The position numbers and the translations under genes are program-made. From Mucilaginibacter sp. (GTDB lineage Bacteria; Bacteroidota; Bacteroidia; Sphingobacteriales; Sphingobacteriaceae), in the NCBI GenBank assembly GCA_028288025.1, contig JAQBOM010000012.1:88794-152793 (forward strand): a DNA stretch of 64,000 nt, given 5' to 3'. Below, one piece after another: positions 15,911 to 24,401 of the stretch (position 1 is its first letter; the number at the start of each line of letters is the position of its first letter). Under the pieces are notes generated by a model, which made no database searches, was not told the origin of the DNA, and was given only the letters and a program-made list of their open reading frames with translations.

Positions 15911-16573
15911 ATGAAAAAGAATAAACAATTCGGAGAACATGTTGAAGGGTATGACATTCCTGTACTAAATGAGCGGGAAATAAGAGCAGCGGCGGGGATA
16001 CTATTCTTAGTTATATTTTTTTCCCTAATGCTCATCATGTTTAAAAATGATTTTCTACTGGCAAAGTATGCAATAACCTTATTCCTAACGGATTTTGTGA
16101 TACGTGTATTTGTTAGTCCAAAGTTCTCCCCGTCATTAATCATCGGCCGGTTAATTGTCAGGAACCAGGTTCCCGAATATGTCGGCGCACGGCAAAAAAA
16201 ATTCGCATGGATCATTGGTGTGATCTTATCCGGAACAATGTTCATTTTCATGGTGGCTGTTAATTCCTACAGTCCCATAACAGGTATTATCTGTTTGTTT
16301 TGCCTCGTTTTCCTGTTTTTTGAATCAGCTTTTGGTATATGTTTAGCCTGTAAATTTTATGCGTTCCTGTTTAAAGAGAAAGCACAATACTGCCCCGGGG
16401 AGGTGTGCGATATAAAATCAAAGCAGGATATCCAGAAAACCTCCAAAACGCAACTGCTTATTGTGGTGGTATTTATCGGTTATATTGTGCTTCTATCTTC
16501 TTTATTTAATGGCCAGTTTATGAAAAAGCCTTATGACCTGTTCGGAATATTCGTCCATGCAAAAACTAAGTAA
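15911..16573 (+). CDS. DUF4395-family integral membrane protein
   Basis: This encodes a 220-residue inner-membrane protein. It has about five hydrophobic segments, the N-terminal DIPVLNEREIRAAAGIL signature and two conserved cysteine pairs, CLACKFYAF and CPGEVCD, typical of DUF4395. The cysteines may be redox-active or handle sulfur; this is inference from family context. The next gene, a class V PLP enzyme in the same direction, starts 34 bp downstream, so they probably form an operon. Confidence 0.85.
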   Translation: MKKNKQFGEHVEGYDIPVLNEREIRAAAGILFLVIFFSLMLIMFKNDFLLAKYAITLFLTDFVIRVFVSPKFSPSLIIGRLIVRNQVPEYVGARQKKFAWIIGVILSGTMFIFMVAVNSYSPITGIICLFCLVFLFFESAFGICLACKFYAFLFKEKAQYCPGEVCDIKSKQDIQKTSKTQLLIVVVFIGYIVLLSSLFNGQFMKKPYDLFGIFVHAKTK

Positions 16574-16607
16574 TTTGTTGTTTCTTTTAGTGTAACCACG
16601 CCCAACA

Positions 16608-18182
16608 ATGGCCTCATCAAATAAATTGGAAAATTTTTTCTCCGCGTTCCGGACGAATACAATCGGTCGTAACGAGGCATTTAACTCTCCTTTCGGAAGA
16701 AAAAAAATCGTCTATGCCGATTGGACTGCAACCGGTAGGGCGTACAGGCCCATTGAAGAATATATACAGAGAAACATAATGCCGTTTTGGGCAAATACCC
16801 ATACTGATACTACAATTACCGGGTCGCTGATGTCAGATGCCTACCAGGAAGCCAAGTATATTATTAAGCAACATGTTCACGCGAGTAATGATGATGCGTT
16901 GATTTTTTGCGGCAGCGGGATGACGGCAGCCGTAAACAAATTGCAACGGATGCTGGGATTAAGAATACCGGAGCGCGTTTTTGACTATACGCAAAAGGGC
17001 TTCGACGCGCTTCAATTGAATGAGGGTTTACGCCCCGTTGTTTTTGTAACCCACATGGAACACAACAGCAACCATATTAGCTGGCTGGAAACCATCGCTA
17101 CCGTTGAAATAATTGAATCCGATGAAAATGGACAGGTTGATTTGGAACATTTAAAAAGCTTACTGGAGCGATATAAACATCGGAAAAATAAAATTGCCGC
17201 CGTTACCGCCTGTTCTAATGTTACCGGAATAGAAACCCCTTATCATGAAATGGCAAAGCTTATCCATCAATATGGCGGCTTATGTTTTGTTGACTTCGCG
17301 GGCTCGGCGCCTTATATCGACATTGATATACACCCCGATGAAAACGGCGCGCATTTAGATGCAGTTTATTTTTCGTCCCATAAATTCCTGGGTGGTGCCG
17401 GCACACCGGGGGTTTTAATCTTCAATAAAAACCTTTATAAAAATGCAGTCCCCGACCACCCGGGAGGCGGCACCGTGGTCTATAGCAATCCATGGAAAAT
17501 GCACGAATATACTGCAGACATTGAACAGCGCGAGGATGGCGGCACGCCGCCAATTTTGCAGGGAATAAAGGCGGCCATGTGTATTCGGTTAAAAGAGCAA
17601 ATGGGCGTTGAAAACATACTAAAGCGCGAAGAGGAGTTGCTTGACGTGGTGTTTGAGCGGTTTTCGGGAGTGAAAAATATTGAGATACTACAGGGGAATA
17701 CAAAAAAGCGGCTGGGCGTTATCTCTTTTATAGTTAAAGGCGCGCATTATAATCTGATCGTTAAATTGCTGAATGACCGGTTTGGTATCCAAACAAGGGG
17801 CGGCTGCTCCTGCGCAGGAACTTATGGGCATATGCTCCTGCATGTTAATAAAAGCTTGTCATATGAAATATTGAAGTCGATTCGATCGGGAGACCTATCT
17901 GGCAAGCCCGGTTGGGTTCGGTTATCCATCCATCCAACGATGACTGATGAAGAAATTAATTTTATTATGGATGCGATAGAATTGACAGCAGCTAATTTCC
18001 GGGAGTGGATAAACGATTATACCTACGATCGGGCGTCAAACGAATATTATTTCAAAGACGTTAAGCCTGACGGGCAAAACAAGGCTAAAGATTGGTTTAA
18101 TGCTTCCGCCTGGGATAGGATACAGACTCCCACCCTTACTGACCCGCCCGGCAGAATTGAAAATTTACGTTTAGCCCTCTAG
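16608..18182 (+). CDS. Class V aminotransferase-fold PLP enzyme
   Basis: This encodes a 524-residue PLP-dependent enzyme of the class V aminotransferase/cysteine desulfurase fold. The Schiff-base lysine is Lys259 in YFSSHKFLGGAGTPGVL; the PLP-ring His/Asn region is MEHNSNHISWLE. Cys399 and Cys401 in TRGGCSCAG sit where desulfurases keep their catalytic cysteine (RxGxxC), so sulfur transfer is possible, but the motif differs from SufS. It is about 100 residues longer than SufS because of a C-terminal extension. Paired with the DUF4395 gene 34 bp upstream. Substrate unknown. Confidence 0.87.
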   Translation: MASSNKLENFFSAFRTNTIGRNEAFNSPFGRKKIVYADWTATGRAYRPIEEYIQRNIMPFWANTHTDTTITGSLMSDAYQEAKYIIKQHVHASNDDALIFCGSGMTAAVNKLQRMLGLRIPERVFDYTQKGFDALQLNEGLRPVVFVTHMEHNSNHISWLETIATVEIIESDENGQVDLEHLKSLLERYKHRKNKIAAVTACSNVTGIETPYHEMAKLIHQYGGLCFVDFAGSAPYIDIDIHPDENGAHLDAVYFSSHKFLGGAGTPGVLIFNKNLYKNAVPDHPGGGTVVYSNPWKMHEYTADIEQREDGGTPPILQGIKAAMCIRLKEQMGVENILKREEELLDVVFERFSGVKNIEILQGNTKKRLGVISFIVKGAHYNLIVKLLNDRFGIQTRGGCSCAGTYGHMLLHVNKSLSYEILKSIRSGDLSGKPGWVRLSIHPTMTDEEINFIMDAIELTAANFREWINDYTYDRASNEYYFKDVKPDGQNKAKDWFNASAWDRIQTPTLTDPPGRIENLRLAL

Positions 18183-18291
18183 CAACTAACCAACTGGCTT
18201 GGTTGACATGGAAGCTCGTTATATTATCCTCCAATATTGCACCAAAACAAACTGTATTTTCATTTATATTTACTGCTTTAAGCAGTAAACG

Positions 18292-20001
18292 ATGAATAAA
18301 CGCTGGGCCGTCAGGGATAATGCTGATGAAGATGAAGTAAACAGCTTAGCTGCCGCGCTTAATATGGATGTCGTTTTAAGTAAGATGCTGGTACAAAGGG
18401 GTATTCGCACATACGAAGAGGCGCGCTACTTTTTCAGGCCCGATGAGCGTCACCTGCACGACCCGTTCCTGATGGCCGACATGGAGAAAGCTATTTTAAG
18501 GATTGAGAAGGCGATCGCGTCTGGTGAAAAGATTTTGGTGTACGGAGACTATGATGTAGATGGCACAACGGCCGTATCAGTAGTATATGGATTTTTTAAA
18601 GATTATCACCCGAACGATAAGATTGAATATTACATTCCCGACCGCTACAATGAAGGTTACGGCATCTCAACGCAAAGCATCGACTATGCGGAATCGAATG
18701 GATTTACCCTGATCATCGCGCTGGATTGCGGCATCAAATCGGTCGATAAAATCGCATACGCCAACGCAAAAGGAGTGGATTTTATTATTTGCGACCATCA
18801 CCTGCCCGGCGCTGAATTACCCGCTGCCATTGCCGTATTGGACCCGAAGCGTGTAGATTGCGGATACCCGTTTAAAGAGTTATCAGGCTGTGGTATAGGC
18901 TTTAAGCTGATACAGGCTTATGCCGAAAAAAACGATATTCCTTTTGAAAAAGTAAGCCGTTATTTGGACCTGGTGGCAATAAGCATAGCCTGCGATATTG
19001 TACACATTAACGGCGAGAACCGTGTACTTGCACACCTGGGGCTGCAAAAAATAAACACTAATCCGTGTATCGGTGTAAAAATGCTGATGGAAGTAGCAGG
19101 CAAAACATCCAATTATACGATATCTGATGTCGTATTTTTATTAGGCCCCCGCATCAATGCCGCCGGCCGGATAGATGATGCCAAACACGCGGTTGAATTG
19201 TTAAGCACATGCGACGAAGCGACCGCCAGGCAAAAAGGCTTGCTTATCAATGTAAAAAACACCGAGCGCAAAGGCCACGACATGCAAATAACTGACGAGG
19301 CTTTGGGCATGATTGATAACGACAAAGTGCTGATCTCTCGAAAGTCAACCGTGGTATTTAATGAGAACTGGCACAAGGGCGTTATTGGCATTGTGGCATC
19401 GCGGTTAACCGAAAAGTATTATCGCCCTACTATCGTGTTGACACGGTCCAATGGCCATGTTGCCGGTTCGGCAAGGTCAGTTTTAGGGTATGATTTGTAT
19501 GAGGCTTTATGCGGATGCAGTGACCTGCTCATCCAGTTCGGGGGTCACAAGTACGCCGCCGGCCTCACCATGCATCCGGAAAATGTAGAAGCTTTTTCGA
19601 ACAGGTTTGAAGAGGTGGTGAGCTCGACGATAAAACCCGAGCAATTGGTGCAGCAAATACTGATTGACGCCGAATTACGTTTAAGCCAGATAGAACCTAA
19701 GTTTTTCAGGATATTGAACCAGTTTGCGCCGTTTGGCCCCGAAAATATGGCGCCGGTTTTCCTGACCAAAAATGTGTATGTTAGCGGCAATGCCGGTTTG
19801 GTGGGCGAGAACCATCTCAGGATGGTAGTCATCCAACAAGGTTCCCCGGGGTTTAGCTGCATCGCATTTAATCACGGAGAATACTTGTCAAAAATAAAAA
19901 AAGATGTTCCCTTTGATATTTGTTATGCCATTGAAGAAAACATCTGGCAGGAACGACGAACGATACAATTGAATATAAAAGGGATTCGATTTACGAGTTA
20001 A
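18292..20001 (+). CDS. recJ: Single-stranded-DNA-specific exonuclease RecJ
   Basis: This encodes a 569-residue DHH-family 5'-3' exonuclease acting on single-stranded DNA in recombination and mismatch repair. Motif I is YGDYDVDGTTA (Asp86, Asp88, Asp90), motif II ALDCGIKS (Asp145), motif III CDHHLPG (Asp168-His170), and the DHHA1 domain has FGGHKYAAGLTM. A C-terminal OB-like domain completes the family architecture, and the length is normal. The stop codon lies in the left arm of a palindrome (19989-20051). lptB starts 55 bp downstream, an arrangement seen in related genomes. Confidence 0.96.
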   Translation: MNKRWAVRDNADEDEVNSLAAALNMDVVLSKMLVQRGIRTYEEARYFFRPDERHLHDPFLMADMEKAILRIEKAIASGEKILVYGDYDVDGTTAVSVVYGFFKDYHPNDKIEYYIPDRYNEGYGISTQSIDYAESNGFTLIIALDCGIKSVDKIAYANAKGVDFIICDHHLPGAELPAAIAVLDPKRVDCGYPFKELSGCGIGFKLIQAYAEKNDIPFEKVSRYLDLVAISIACDIVHINGENRVLAHLGLQKINTNPCIGVKMLMEVAGKTSNYTISDVVFLLGPRINAAGRIDDAKHAVELLSTCDEATARQKGLLINVKNTERKGHDMQITDEALGMIDNDKVLISRKSTVVFNENWHKGVIGIVASRLTEKYYRPTIVLTRSNGHVAGSARSVLGYDLYEALCGCSDLLIQFGGHKYAAGLTMHPENVEAFSNRFEEVVSSTIKPEQLVQQILIDAELRLSQIEPKFFRILNQFAPFGPENMAPVFLTKNVYVSGNAGLVGENHLRMVVIQQGSPGFSCIAFNHGEYLSKIKKDVPFDICYAIEENIWQERRTIQLNIKGIRFTS

Positions 20002-20051
20002 GATTATCCAATTGTAAACAAATCGTAATTCGTAAATCTTAATTCGTAAAT
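19989..20051. repeat. Inverted repeat containing the recJ stop codon, with heptads
   Basis: Left arm 19989-20005 and right arm 20035-20051 are reverse complements over 17 bp with one mismatch. The left arm covers the last three recJ codons and the stop. Within the right part, four TCGTAAT-type heptads (TCGTAAT, TCGTAAA, TCTTAAT, TCGTAAA; 20023-20050) are in perfect 7-bp phase. The structure could form a hairpin between recJ and lptB. Confidence 0.75.
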
Positions 20052-20056
20052 AAAAA

Positions 20057-20812
20057 ATGATTCTAAGAGCAGATAATCTATTAAAAAAATATAAGCAGCG
20101 CACAGTTGTAAACGATGTGTCGTTTAATGTGTCGCAAGGCGAGATCGTAGGTTTGCTTGGGCCTAACGGCGCCGGCAAAACCACTTCGTTTTACATGATA
20201 GTGGGCCTTATAAAGCCGAATGAAGGCGAGATATTTTTGGATGACGAAAACATAACCGGCGACCCAATGTACCGCCGGGCGCAAAAGGGCATCGGCTACC
20301 TTGCACAGGAGGCATCCGTATTTCGCAAGTTGTCTGTCGAAGATAATATAAAAGCGGTGCTCGAAATGGGTAAGATGACCAAAGAAAGGCAGCATGAAAA
20401 ATTGGAGCAGCTGATCGATGAATTCAGCCTACACAAAGTGCGCCGTAACCGCGGCGACCTGCTATCGGGCGGCGAGCGCAGGCGCACCGAAATAGCACGG
20501 GCTCTGGCGGCCGAGCCAAATTTTATATTGCTGGATGAACCTTTCGCTGGGGTTGACCCGATTGCCGTTGAAGAGATACAGGCAATGGTAGCCAAGCTGA
20601 AACATCGCAATATCGGTATATTGATAACCGACCATAACGTGCAGGAAACTTTGTCTATTACCGACAGGGCATACCTGCTTTTTGAGGGTAAGATATTGGA
20701 ATCGGGCGTGCCCGAAGTGCTGGCGGCAAACGAAATGGTGCGAAAGGTTTACCTGGGCGCCAATTTCGTGTTAAAAAGAAAAACCTTCCCGGCTGCAAAG
20801 GCAGGGGTTTAA
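20057..20812 (+). CDS. lptB: LPS export ABC transporter ATPase LptB
   Basis: This encodes a 251-residue cytoplasmic ATPase that powers lipopolysaccharide extraction from the inner membrane with LptF/G. Walker A is [10 protein letters not shown] (Lys41), the signature is [15 protein letters not shown], Walker B is [13 protein letters not shown], and the switch His is in LITDHNVQE. The ERRRTE signature and the Q-loop region [15 protein letters not shown] are typical of LptB. Slightly longer than E. coli LptB because of a C-terminal tail. LptF/G are not in this window. Confidence 0.94.
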   Translation: MILRADNLLKKYKQRTVVNDVSFNVSQGEIVGLLGPNGAGKTTSFYMIVGLIKPNEGEIFLDDENITGDPMYRRAQKGIGYLAQEASVFRKLSVEDNIKAVLEMGKMTKERQHEKLEQLIDEFSLHKVRRNRGDLLSGGERRRTEIARALAAEPNFILLDEPFAGVDPIAVEEIQAMVAKLKHRNIGILITDHNVQETLSITDRAYLLFEGKILESGVPEVLAANEMVRKVYLGANFVLKRKTFPAAKAGV

Positions 20813-20873
20813 AACTTTATAATCCCATTTTATATGTGCGCTGTAAAGACGATATTTATATAAAATTTGATGT

Positions 20874-21116
20874 ATGGCAACCGTTGACACATTAAGAAAT
20901 AAGCTAATTGATAAGTTACTCACTATTTCAAACAAGGAGTATCTGCTTGCTTTAAATCGTTTAGTAGAAACCAGCACTATAAATAATGATCCGGTTAAAC
21001 TGACAGATGAACAGATTTTGATGTTACAACTCAGCGACGACGACATACAAGCAGGCAGAACGATTTCTCAAGAACAACTAGACAAAAATGATCTGGAGTG
21101 GCTAAGAGGAAAGTAA
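20874..21116 (+). CDS. Putative antitoxin of a RelE/ParE module
   Basis: This encodes an 80-residue acidic protein with an N-terminal helical region (LRNKLIDKLLTISNKEYLLALNRLV) and a charged, probably flexible C-terminus (LSDDDIQAGRTISQEQLDKNDLEW), the usual plan of small Bacteroidota antitoxins that wrap a RelE/ParE toxin. No DNA-binding motif is evident, so autoregulation is uncertain. The gene overlaps the toxin gene by 19 bp, which argues for translational coupling. Antitoxin identity rests mainly on the neighbour. Confidence 0.78.
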   Translation: MATVDTLRNKLIDKLLTISNKEYLLALNRLVETSTINNDPVKLTDEQILMLQLSDDDIQAGRTISQEQLDKNDLEWLRGK

Positions 21117-21406
21117 TTTGGACAGCAATCGCAGCTAAACAAAGACAGGAAATCTTACGATACTGGACAAATAGAAACGGTTCGCCCGCGTATGCAGAAA
21201 AGTTAATAATGCTGACTGCTACCAGGATTAACATAATTTTAAAGCACCCGGAAGCTTATAGAACTACAGTATATCCTGAAACGAGAGTTTCTGCTATGGG
21301 GCACTTTAGCATCTTATATAAACTTACAGATAGTCATTTAATAGTTACAGCGTTTTGGGATAACAGGCAAGACCCGAACACGTTACTTGAAATAATAAAA
21401 ACGTAA
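21098..21406 (+). CDS. RelE/ParE-family toxin
   Basis: This encodes a 102-residue basic protein with the RelE/ParE superfamily fold: VIWTAIAAKQRQEILRYW at the N-terminus, a central YAEKLIMLTATRINIILKHPEAYR and a C-terminal strand FSILYKLTDSHLIVTAFWDNRQDP. The end FWDNRQDP is characteristic of ParE-like members. The start is GTG (21098), 19 bp inside the antitoxin gene. Whether it cleaves mRNA or inhibits gyrase cannot be decided from sequence. The module sits alone between lptB and the GH3-like gene. Confidence 0.88.
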   Translation: MAKRKVIWTAIAAKQRQEILRYWTNRNGSPAYAEKLIMLTATRINIILKHPEAYRTTVYPETRVSAMGHFSILYKLTDSHLIVTAFWDNRQDPNTLLEIIKT

Positions 21407-21425
21407 CCAATCAGTAATACCGCCT

Positions 21426-22946
21426 ATGACCATTTTCAACTCTGTTTTTACCTGGTTCATGAAAAAGCGTATCCACCAGATAGAGCTTTTTATGAAATAC
21501 CCGAACGAGGTGCAGGAAGAGTGGTTTGAGCAGTTGATAACCGGCGCCGAAAATACCGAGTGGGGCAAAATTTACGGGTATAAAAGTGTTGAAAATCTAA
21601 ACCAGTTTAAAGCGCGCGTACCTATCCAGAATTATGATACGCTAAAGCCTTATATCGAGCGCATGCTTAAGGGCGAGCGGAATGTGCTCTGGCCCTCGGA
21701 GATCCGTTGGTTCGCCAAATCATCCGGCACCACAAGTGATAGGAGTAAATATATCCCGGTTAGCGAAGAATCATTAGAGGAGTGCCATTTTAAAGGCGGT
21801 AAAGACCTGCTGACCATATACTTTAATAATAACCCCAATGCCCGGATGTTTACCGGGAAAATATTAACCCTCGGCGGCAGCCACCAGGTGAGCCAGCTAA
21901 GCGGCGACACTTCGTTTGGCGATTTGTCTGCCGTACTGATGAAAAACCTACCGCTCTGGGCCGAATTTCATCGTACGCCCCACCTCGACATCGCATTATT
22001 GGAAAACTTTGAGGAGAAGATAGAAAAAATGGCTTATGCCACCAAGGATGTGAACGTTACCAGCCTGAGCGGCGTACCTACCTGGAATATCTTATTATTC
22101 AAACGCATCCTCGAGATAACTGGTAAGAGCAACCTGCTCGAAGTATGGCCAAACCTTGAGCTCTATTTTCACGGCGCGGTAAATTTTACCCCTTACCGGG
22201 AACAATTTAAAAAACTCATCCCCAAGGATGATATGTACTACCTCGAAAACTACAACGCCTCCGAGGGATTTTTCGGCATACAGGATACACGCGAGCCCGG
22301 CGAAATGCTGCTAATGCTGGATTATGGTATTTTTTATGAGTTTCTGCCTTTAGAGAATTTGCACGACGAAAACCCAGAGACATTAACGCTCGACGAGGTT
22401 GAACTGGATAAAAATTATGCGCTTATTATCAGCACCAACGCCGGCCTTTGGCGATATATGATCGGCGATACCGTCCGGTTTACGTCGCTTTCGCCGTTTC
22501 GCATACAGGTAACAGGGCGTACTAAACATTTTATTAATGCTTTTGGTGAAGAGTTGATAATAGATAACGCCGAGCGCGCGCTCGACGAAGCTTGCCGTCA
22601 AACCGGCGCTATCATCCGCGATTATACCGCAGCGCCCATTTACTTTAATGAAAAGGAAAGCGGCGCCCACGAATGGATCATCGAGTTTGAAAAAAAGCCC
22701 GCCGAATTTGAACGCTTTGTCGACCTGCTGGACGAAACCCTGCGTCAAATTAACTCCGACTATGATGCCAAACGGTTTAAGGATATGGCGCTACGCCGGC
22801 CGCTGGTGCGCCGTGCGCCAAAAGGCACATTCTTTAACTGGATGAAGGAAAAAGGCAAACTCGGCGGCCAGCATAAGGTACCCCGTTTAGCCAATGATCG
22901 GGAGTATGTGGATAGTATTTTGAAGATGATGGAATTGGTAGGGTGA
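21426..22946 (+). CDS. GH3-like acyl-adenylating enzyme
   Basis: This encodes a 506-residue cytoplasmic protein of the GH3 auxin-responsive promoter family, members of the ANL superfamily that in plants conjugate amino acids to hormones through an acyl-adenylate. Visible are the phosphate-binding SSGTTSDRSKYIPVS (P-loop equivalent), YNASEGFFGIQD in the substrate region, AGLWRYMIGDTVRF containing the conserved Asp, and INAFGEELI for the hinge. The bacterial substrate is unknown. It starts 20 bp after the toxin gene, but the pair need not be functionally linked. Confidence 0.9.
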   Translation: MTIFNSVFTWFMKKRIHQIELFMKYPNEVQEEWFEQLITGAENTEWGKIYGYKSVENLNQFKARVPIQNYDTLKPYIERMLKGERNVLWPSEIRWFAKSSGTTSDRSKYIPVSEESLEECHFKGGKDLLTIYFNNNPNARMFTGKILTLGGSHQVSQLSGDTSFGDLSAVLMKNLPLWAEFHRTPHLDIALLENFEEKIEKMAYATKDVNVTSLSGVPTWNILLFKRILEITGKSNLLEVWPNLELYFHGAVNFTPYREQFKKLIPKDDMYYLENYNASEGFFGIQDTREPGEMLLMLDYGIFYEFLPLENLHDENPETLTLDEVELDKNYALIISTNAGLWRYMIGDTVRFTSLSPFRIQVTGRTKHFINAFGEELIIDNAERALDEACRQTGAIIRDYTAAPIYFNEKESGAHEWIIEFEKKPAEFERFVDLLDETLRQINSDYDAKRFKDMALRRPLVRRAPKGTFFNWMKEKGKLGGQHKVPRLANDREYVDSILKMMELVG

Positions 22947-22956
22947 AGCGATTTTG

Positions 22957-22987
22957 GATTTGACAACTTTCTAAAAGTTGTCAAATC
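22957..22987. terminator. Bidirectional hairpin between GH3-like and GNAT genes
   Basis: GATTTGACAACTTT (22957-22970) and its exact reverse complement (22974-22987) form a perfect 14-bp stem with a 3-base loop, followed by TTT on the plus strand. It lies between two convergent genes, and its right arm overlaps the GNAT stop codon (TGA at 22983-22981). The core ATTTGACAAC also appears at 15607 and 15687. Confidence 0.75.
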
Positions 22988-23457
22988 TTTTCTATTATAT
23001 TATCCCAGTACATCCAATGCGGATTTAGATACTTCGCACCATGTTTTGCATAAAATGCCTGGTAAGGATTTTCGGGAAAGATGCCCACGCACAGACTTTT
23101 TGCATCATTATTGATAAGCCACTCCGAAAAATGCCTTAAAAGCGCACTGCCAATGCCTTTGCGCTGCCACTCCTTGAGTATATAAAACGATTCAATTTCG
23201 GCATTTTTGCTATAACGGTTGGTTAAATGACCCGATATATAGCCGATTATCTTACCTACTTCAACCGCTTTTAGCGTAATCCGCTCTGGCTTTGCACTTA
23301 CAGGCGATTTGCCCTCAAAATAGGTTTGCCACCTGTAGAGCCGGCCATCATAATCAGTGGCATATGGCTCATTTTCTTTGAACGATTGCAGTTTGCTTTC
23401 CACCTCAACGCTGGCTAGCTCTTTAATATCATTTATGTCAGCAACCAGGATTTCCAT
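22981..23457 (-). CDS. GNAT-family N-acetyltransferase
   Basis: This encodes a 158-residue GCN5-related acetyltransferase. The acetyl-CoA-binding motif A is FYILKEWQRKGIGSALLRHF (RxxGxG), and motif B is around CVGIFPENPYQAFYAKHGAKYL. Substrate unknown. It starts one base after the folP stop codon, so it is co-transcribed downstream of folP. The coding sequence ends inside the hairpin shared with the convergent gene. Confidence 0.9.
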   Translation of the reverse strand: MEILVADINDIKELASVEVESKLQSFKENEPYATDYDGRLYRWQTYFEGKSPVSAKPERITLKAVEVGKIIGYISGHLTNRYSKNAEIESFYILKEWQRKGIGSALLRHFSEWLINNDAKSLCVGIFPENPYQAFYAKHGAKYLNPHWMYWDNIIEKI

Positions 23458-23458
23458 A

Positions 23459-24310
23459 TTATTGACACATCTCCCAAATTTTCACTGCTTCCACTGCTTC
23501 CTCCACATCGTGCACCCGCAATATATTTGCCCCCTTTGTCAAAGCGATCGTATTTAAAACAGTTGTGCCATTGAGGGCATCGTCAGCAGAAATACCCAGC
23601 TGGCCGTAGATCATTTTTTTACGGGATATGCCGACGAGTAGGGGCAGTTGCAGCTTATTAAATTCCTGCAACCGGCTCATAAGGGCATAACCATGCTCTG
23701 CTTTTTTAGCAAATCCAAAACCGGGGTCAATGATCACATCGCGCGCACCAAGCTGTTTCAGCCGGTAACATTTCTCAGTAAAATAATCGTATACTTCGGC
23801 GAAGACATCAGTATAGTCAGCCTGATGCACCATGGTTTGCGGCGTGCCTTTCATGTGCATCAAAATATAGGGTACCTTCAGCCGGGCCACGGTTGCAAAC
23901 ATATCCGCGTCTAACTGACCGCCCGAAATATCATTAATCATATGCGCGCCGGCATTAATAGCCGCTTCGGCAACTGTTGACCGGAAGGTATCTATCGACA
24001 ATACCGCCTCCGGGAATCGCTTAACCATAGCTTCTACAACCGGCAGCAGCCGGTCTGTTTCTTCCTGCTCGGATATATCGTCAGCACCAGGCCTTGACGA
24101 ATAAGCCCCCAGGTCGAGGAATGTTGCCCCTTCTTTAAGCATTTTTTCAGCCTGCTGCACCGCTGCATTAATTCCCTGCATCCTGCTGCCGGCATAAAAG
24201 GAATCGGGCGTAAGGTTGATGATCCCCATTACTTTGGGGGTGCTCAAACCAATCAGCCTGCCGCCTGCATTAAGGGTTTCTTTTTTCTGAAAAAATGTAT
24301 CTTTAGCCAT
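23459..24310 (-). CDS. folP: Dihydropteroate synthase
   Basis: This encodes a 283-residue TIM-barrel enzyme that condenses p-aminobenzoate with 6-hydroxymethyl-dihydropterin pyrophosphate in folate synthesis. Signatures are GIINLTPDSF near residue 30 (pterin/pyrophosphate loop), FLDLGAYSSRPGAD, INDISGGQLD, DPGFGFAKKAEH with the pterin-binding Lys, and VGISRKKMIYG. Length is normal. Divergent from the DoxX gene at 24402, an arrangement I recall from other Bacteroidota. Confidence 0.96.
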   Translation of the reverse strand: MAKDTFFQKKETLNAGGRLIGLSTPKVMGIINLTPDSFYAGSRMQGINAAVQQAEKMLKEGATFLDLGAYSSRPGADDISEQEETDRLLPVVEAMVKRFPEAVLSIDTFRSTVAEAAINAGAHMINDISGGQLDADMFATVARLKVPYILMHMKGTPQTMVHQADYTDVFAEVYDYFTEKCYRLKQLGARDVIIDPGFGFAKKAEHGYALMSRLQEFNKLQLPLLVGISRKKMIYGQLGISADDALNGTTVLNTIALTKGANILRVHDVEEAVEAVKIWEMCQ

Positions 24311-24371
24311 CTTAAGTTGAAGACGTTGTAAGCGTTAGAAAGGTTAAAAATGGTTAACCTTTTCAACAACT

Positions 24372-24398
24372 GCAACTATTACAACTATTACAACTTTG
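24372..24398. repeat. 9-bp tandem repeat (ACAACTATT)
   Basis: Three units, GCAACTATT, ACAACTATT, ACAACTTTG, end four bases before the ATG of the DoxX gene. It probably falls in the 5' leader or promoter of that gene. Confidence 0.7.
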
Positions 24399-24401
24399 TT
24401 A

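Noticed and set aside
15715..16251. Minus-strand ORF of 178 codons in the kinase/DUF4395 spacer
   Set aside because: It mostly overlaps the DUF4395 gene in antisense and has no recognisable domain.
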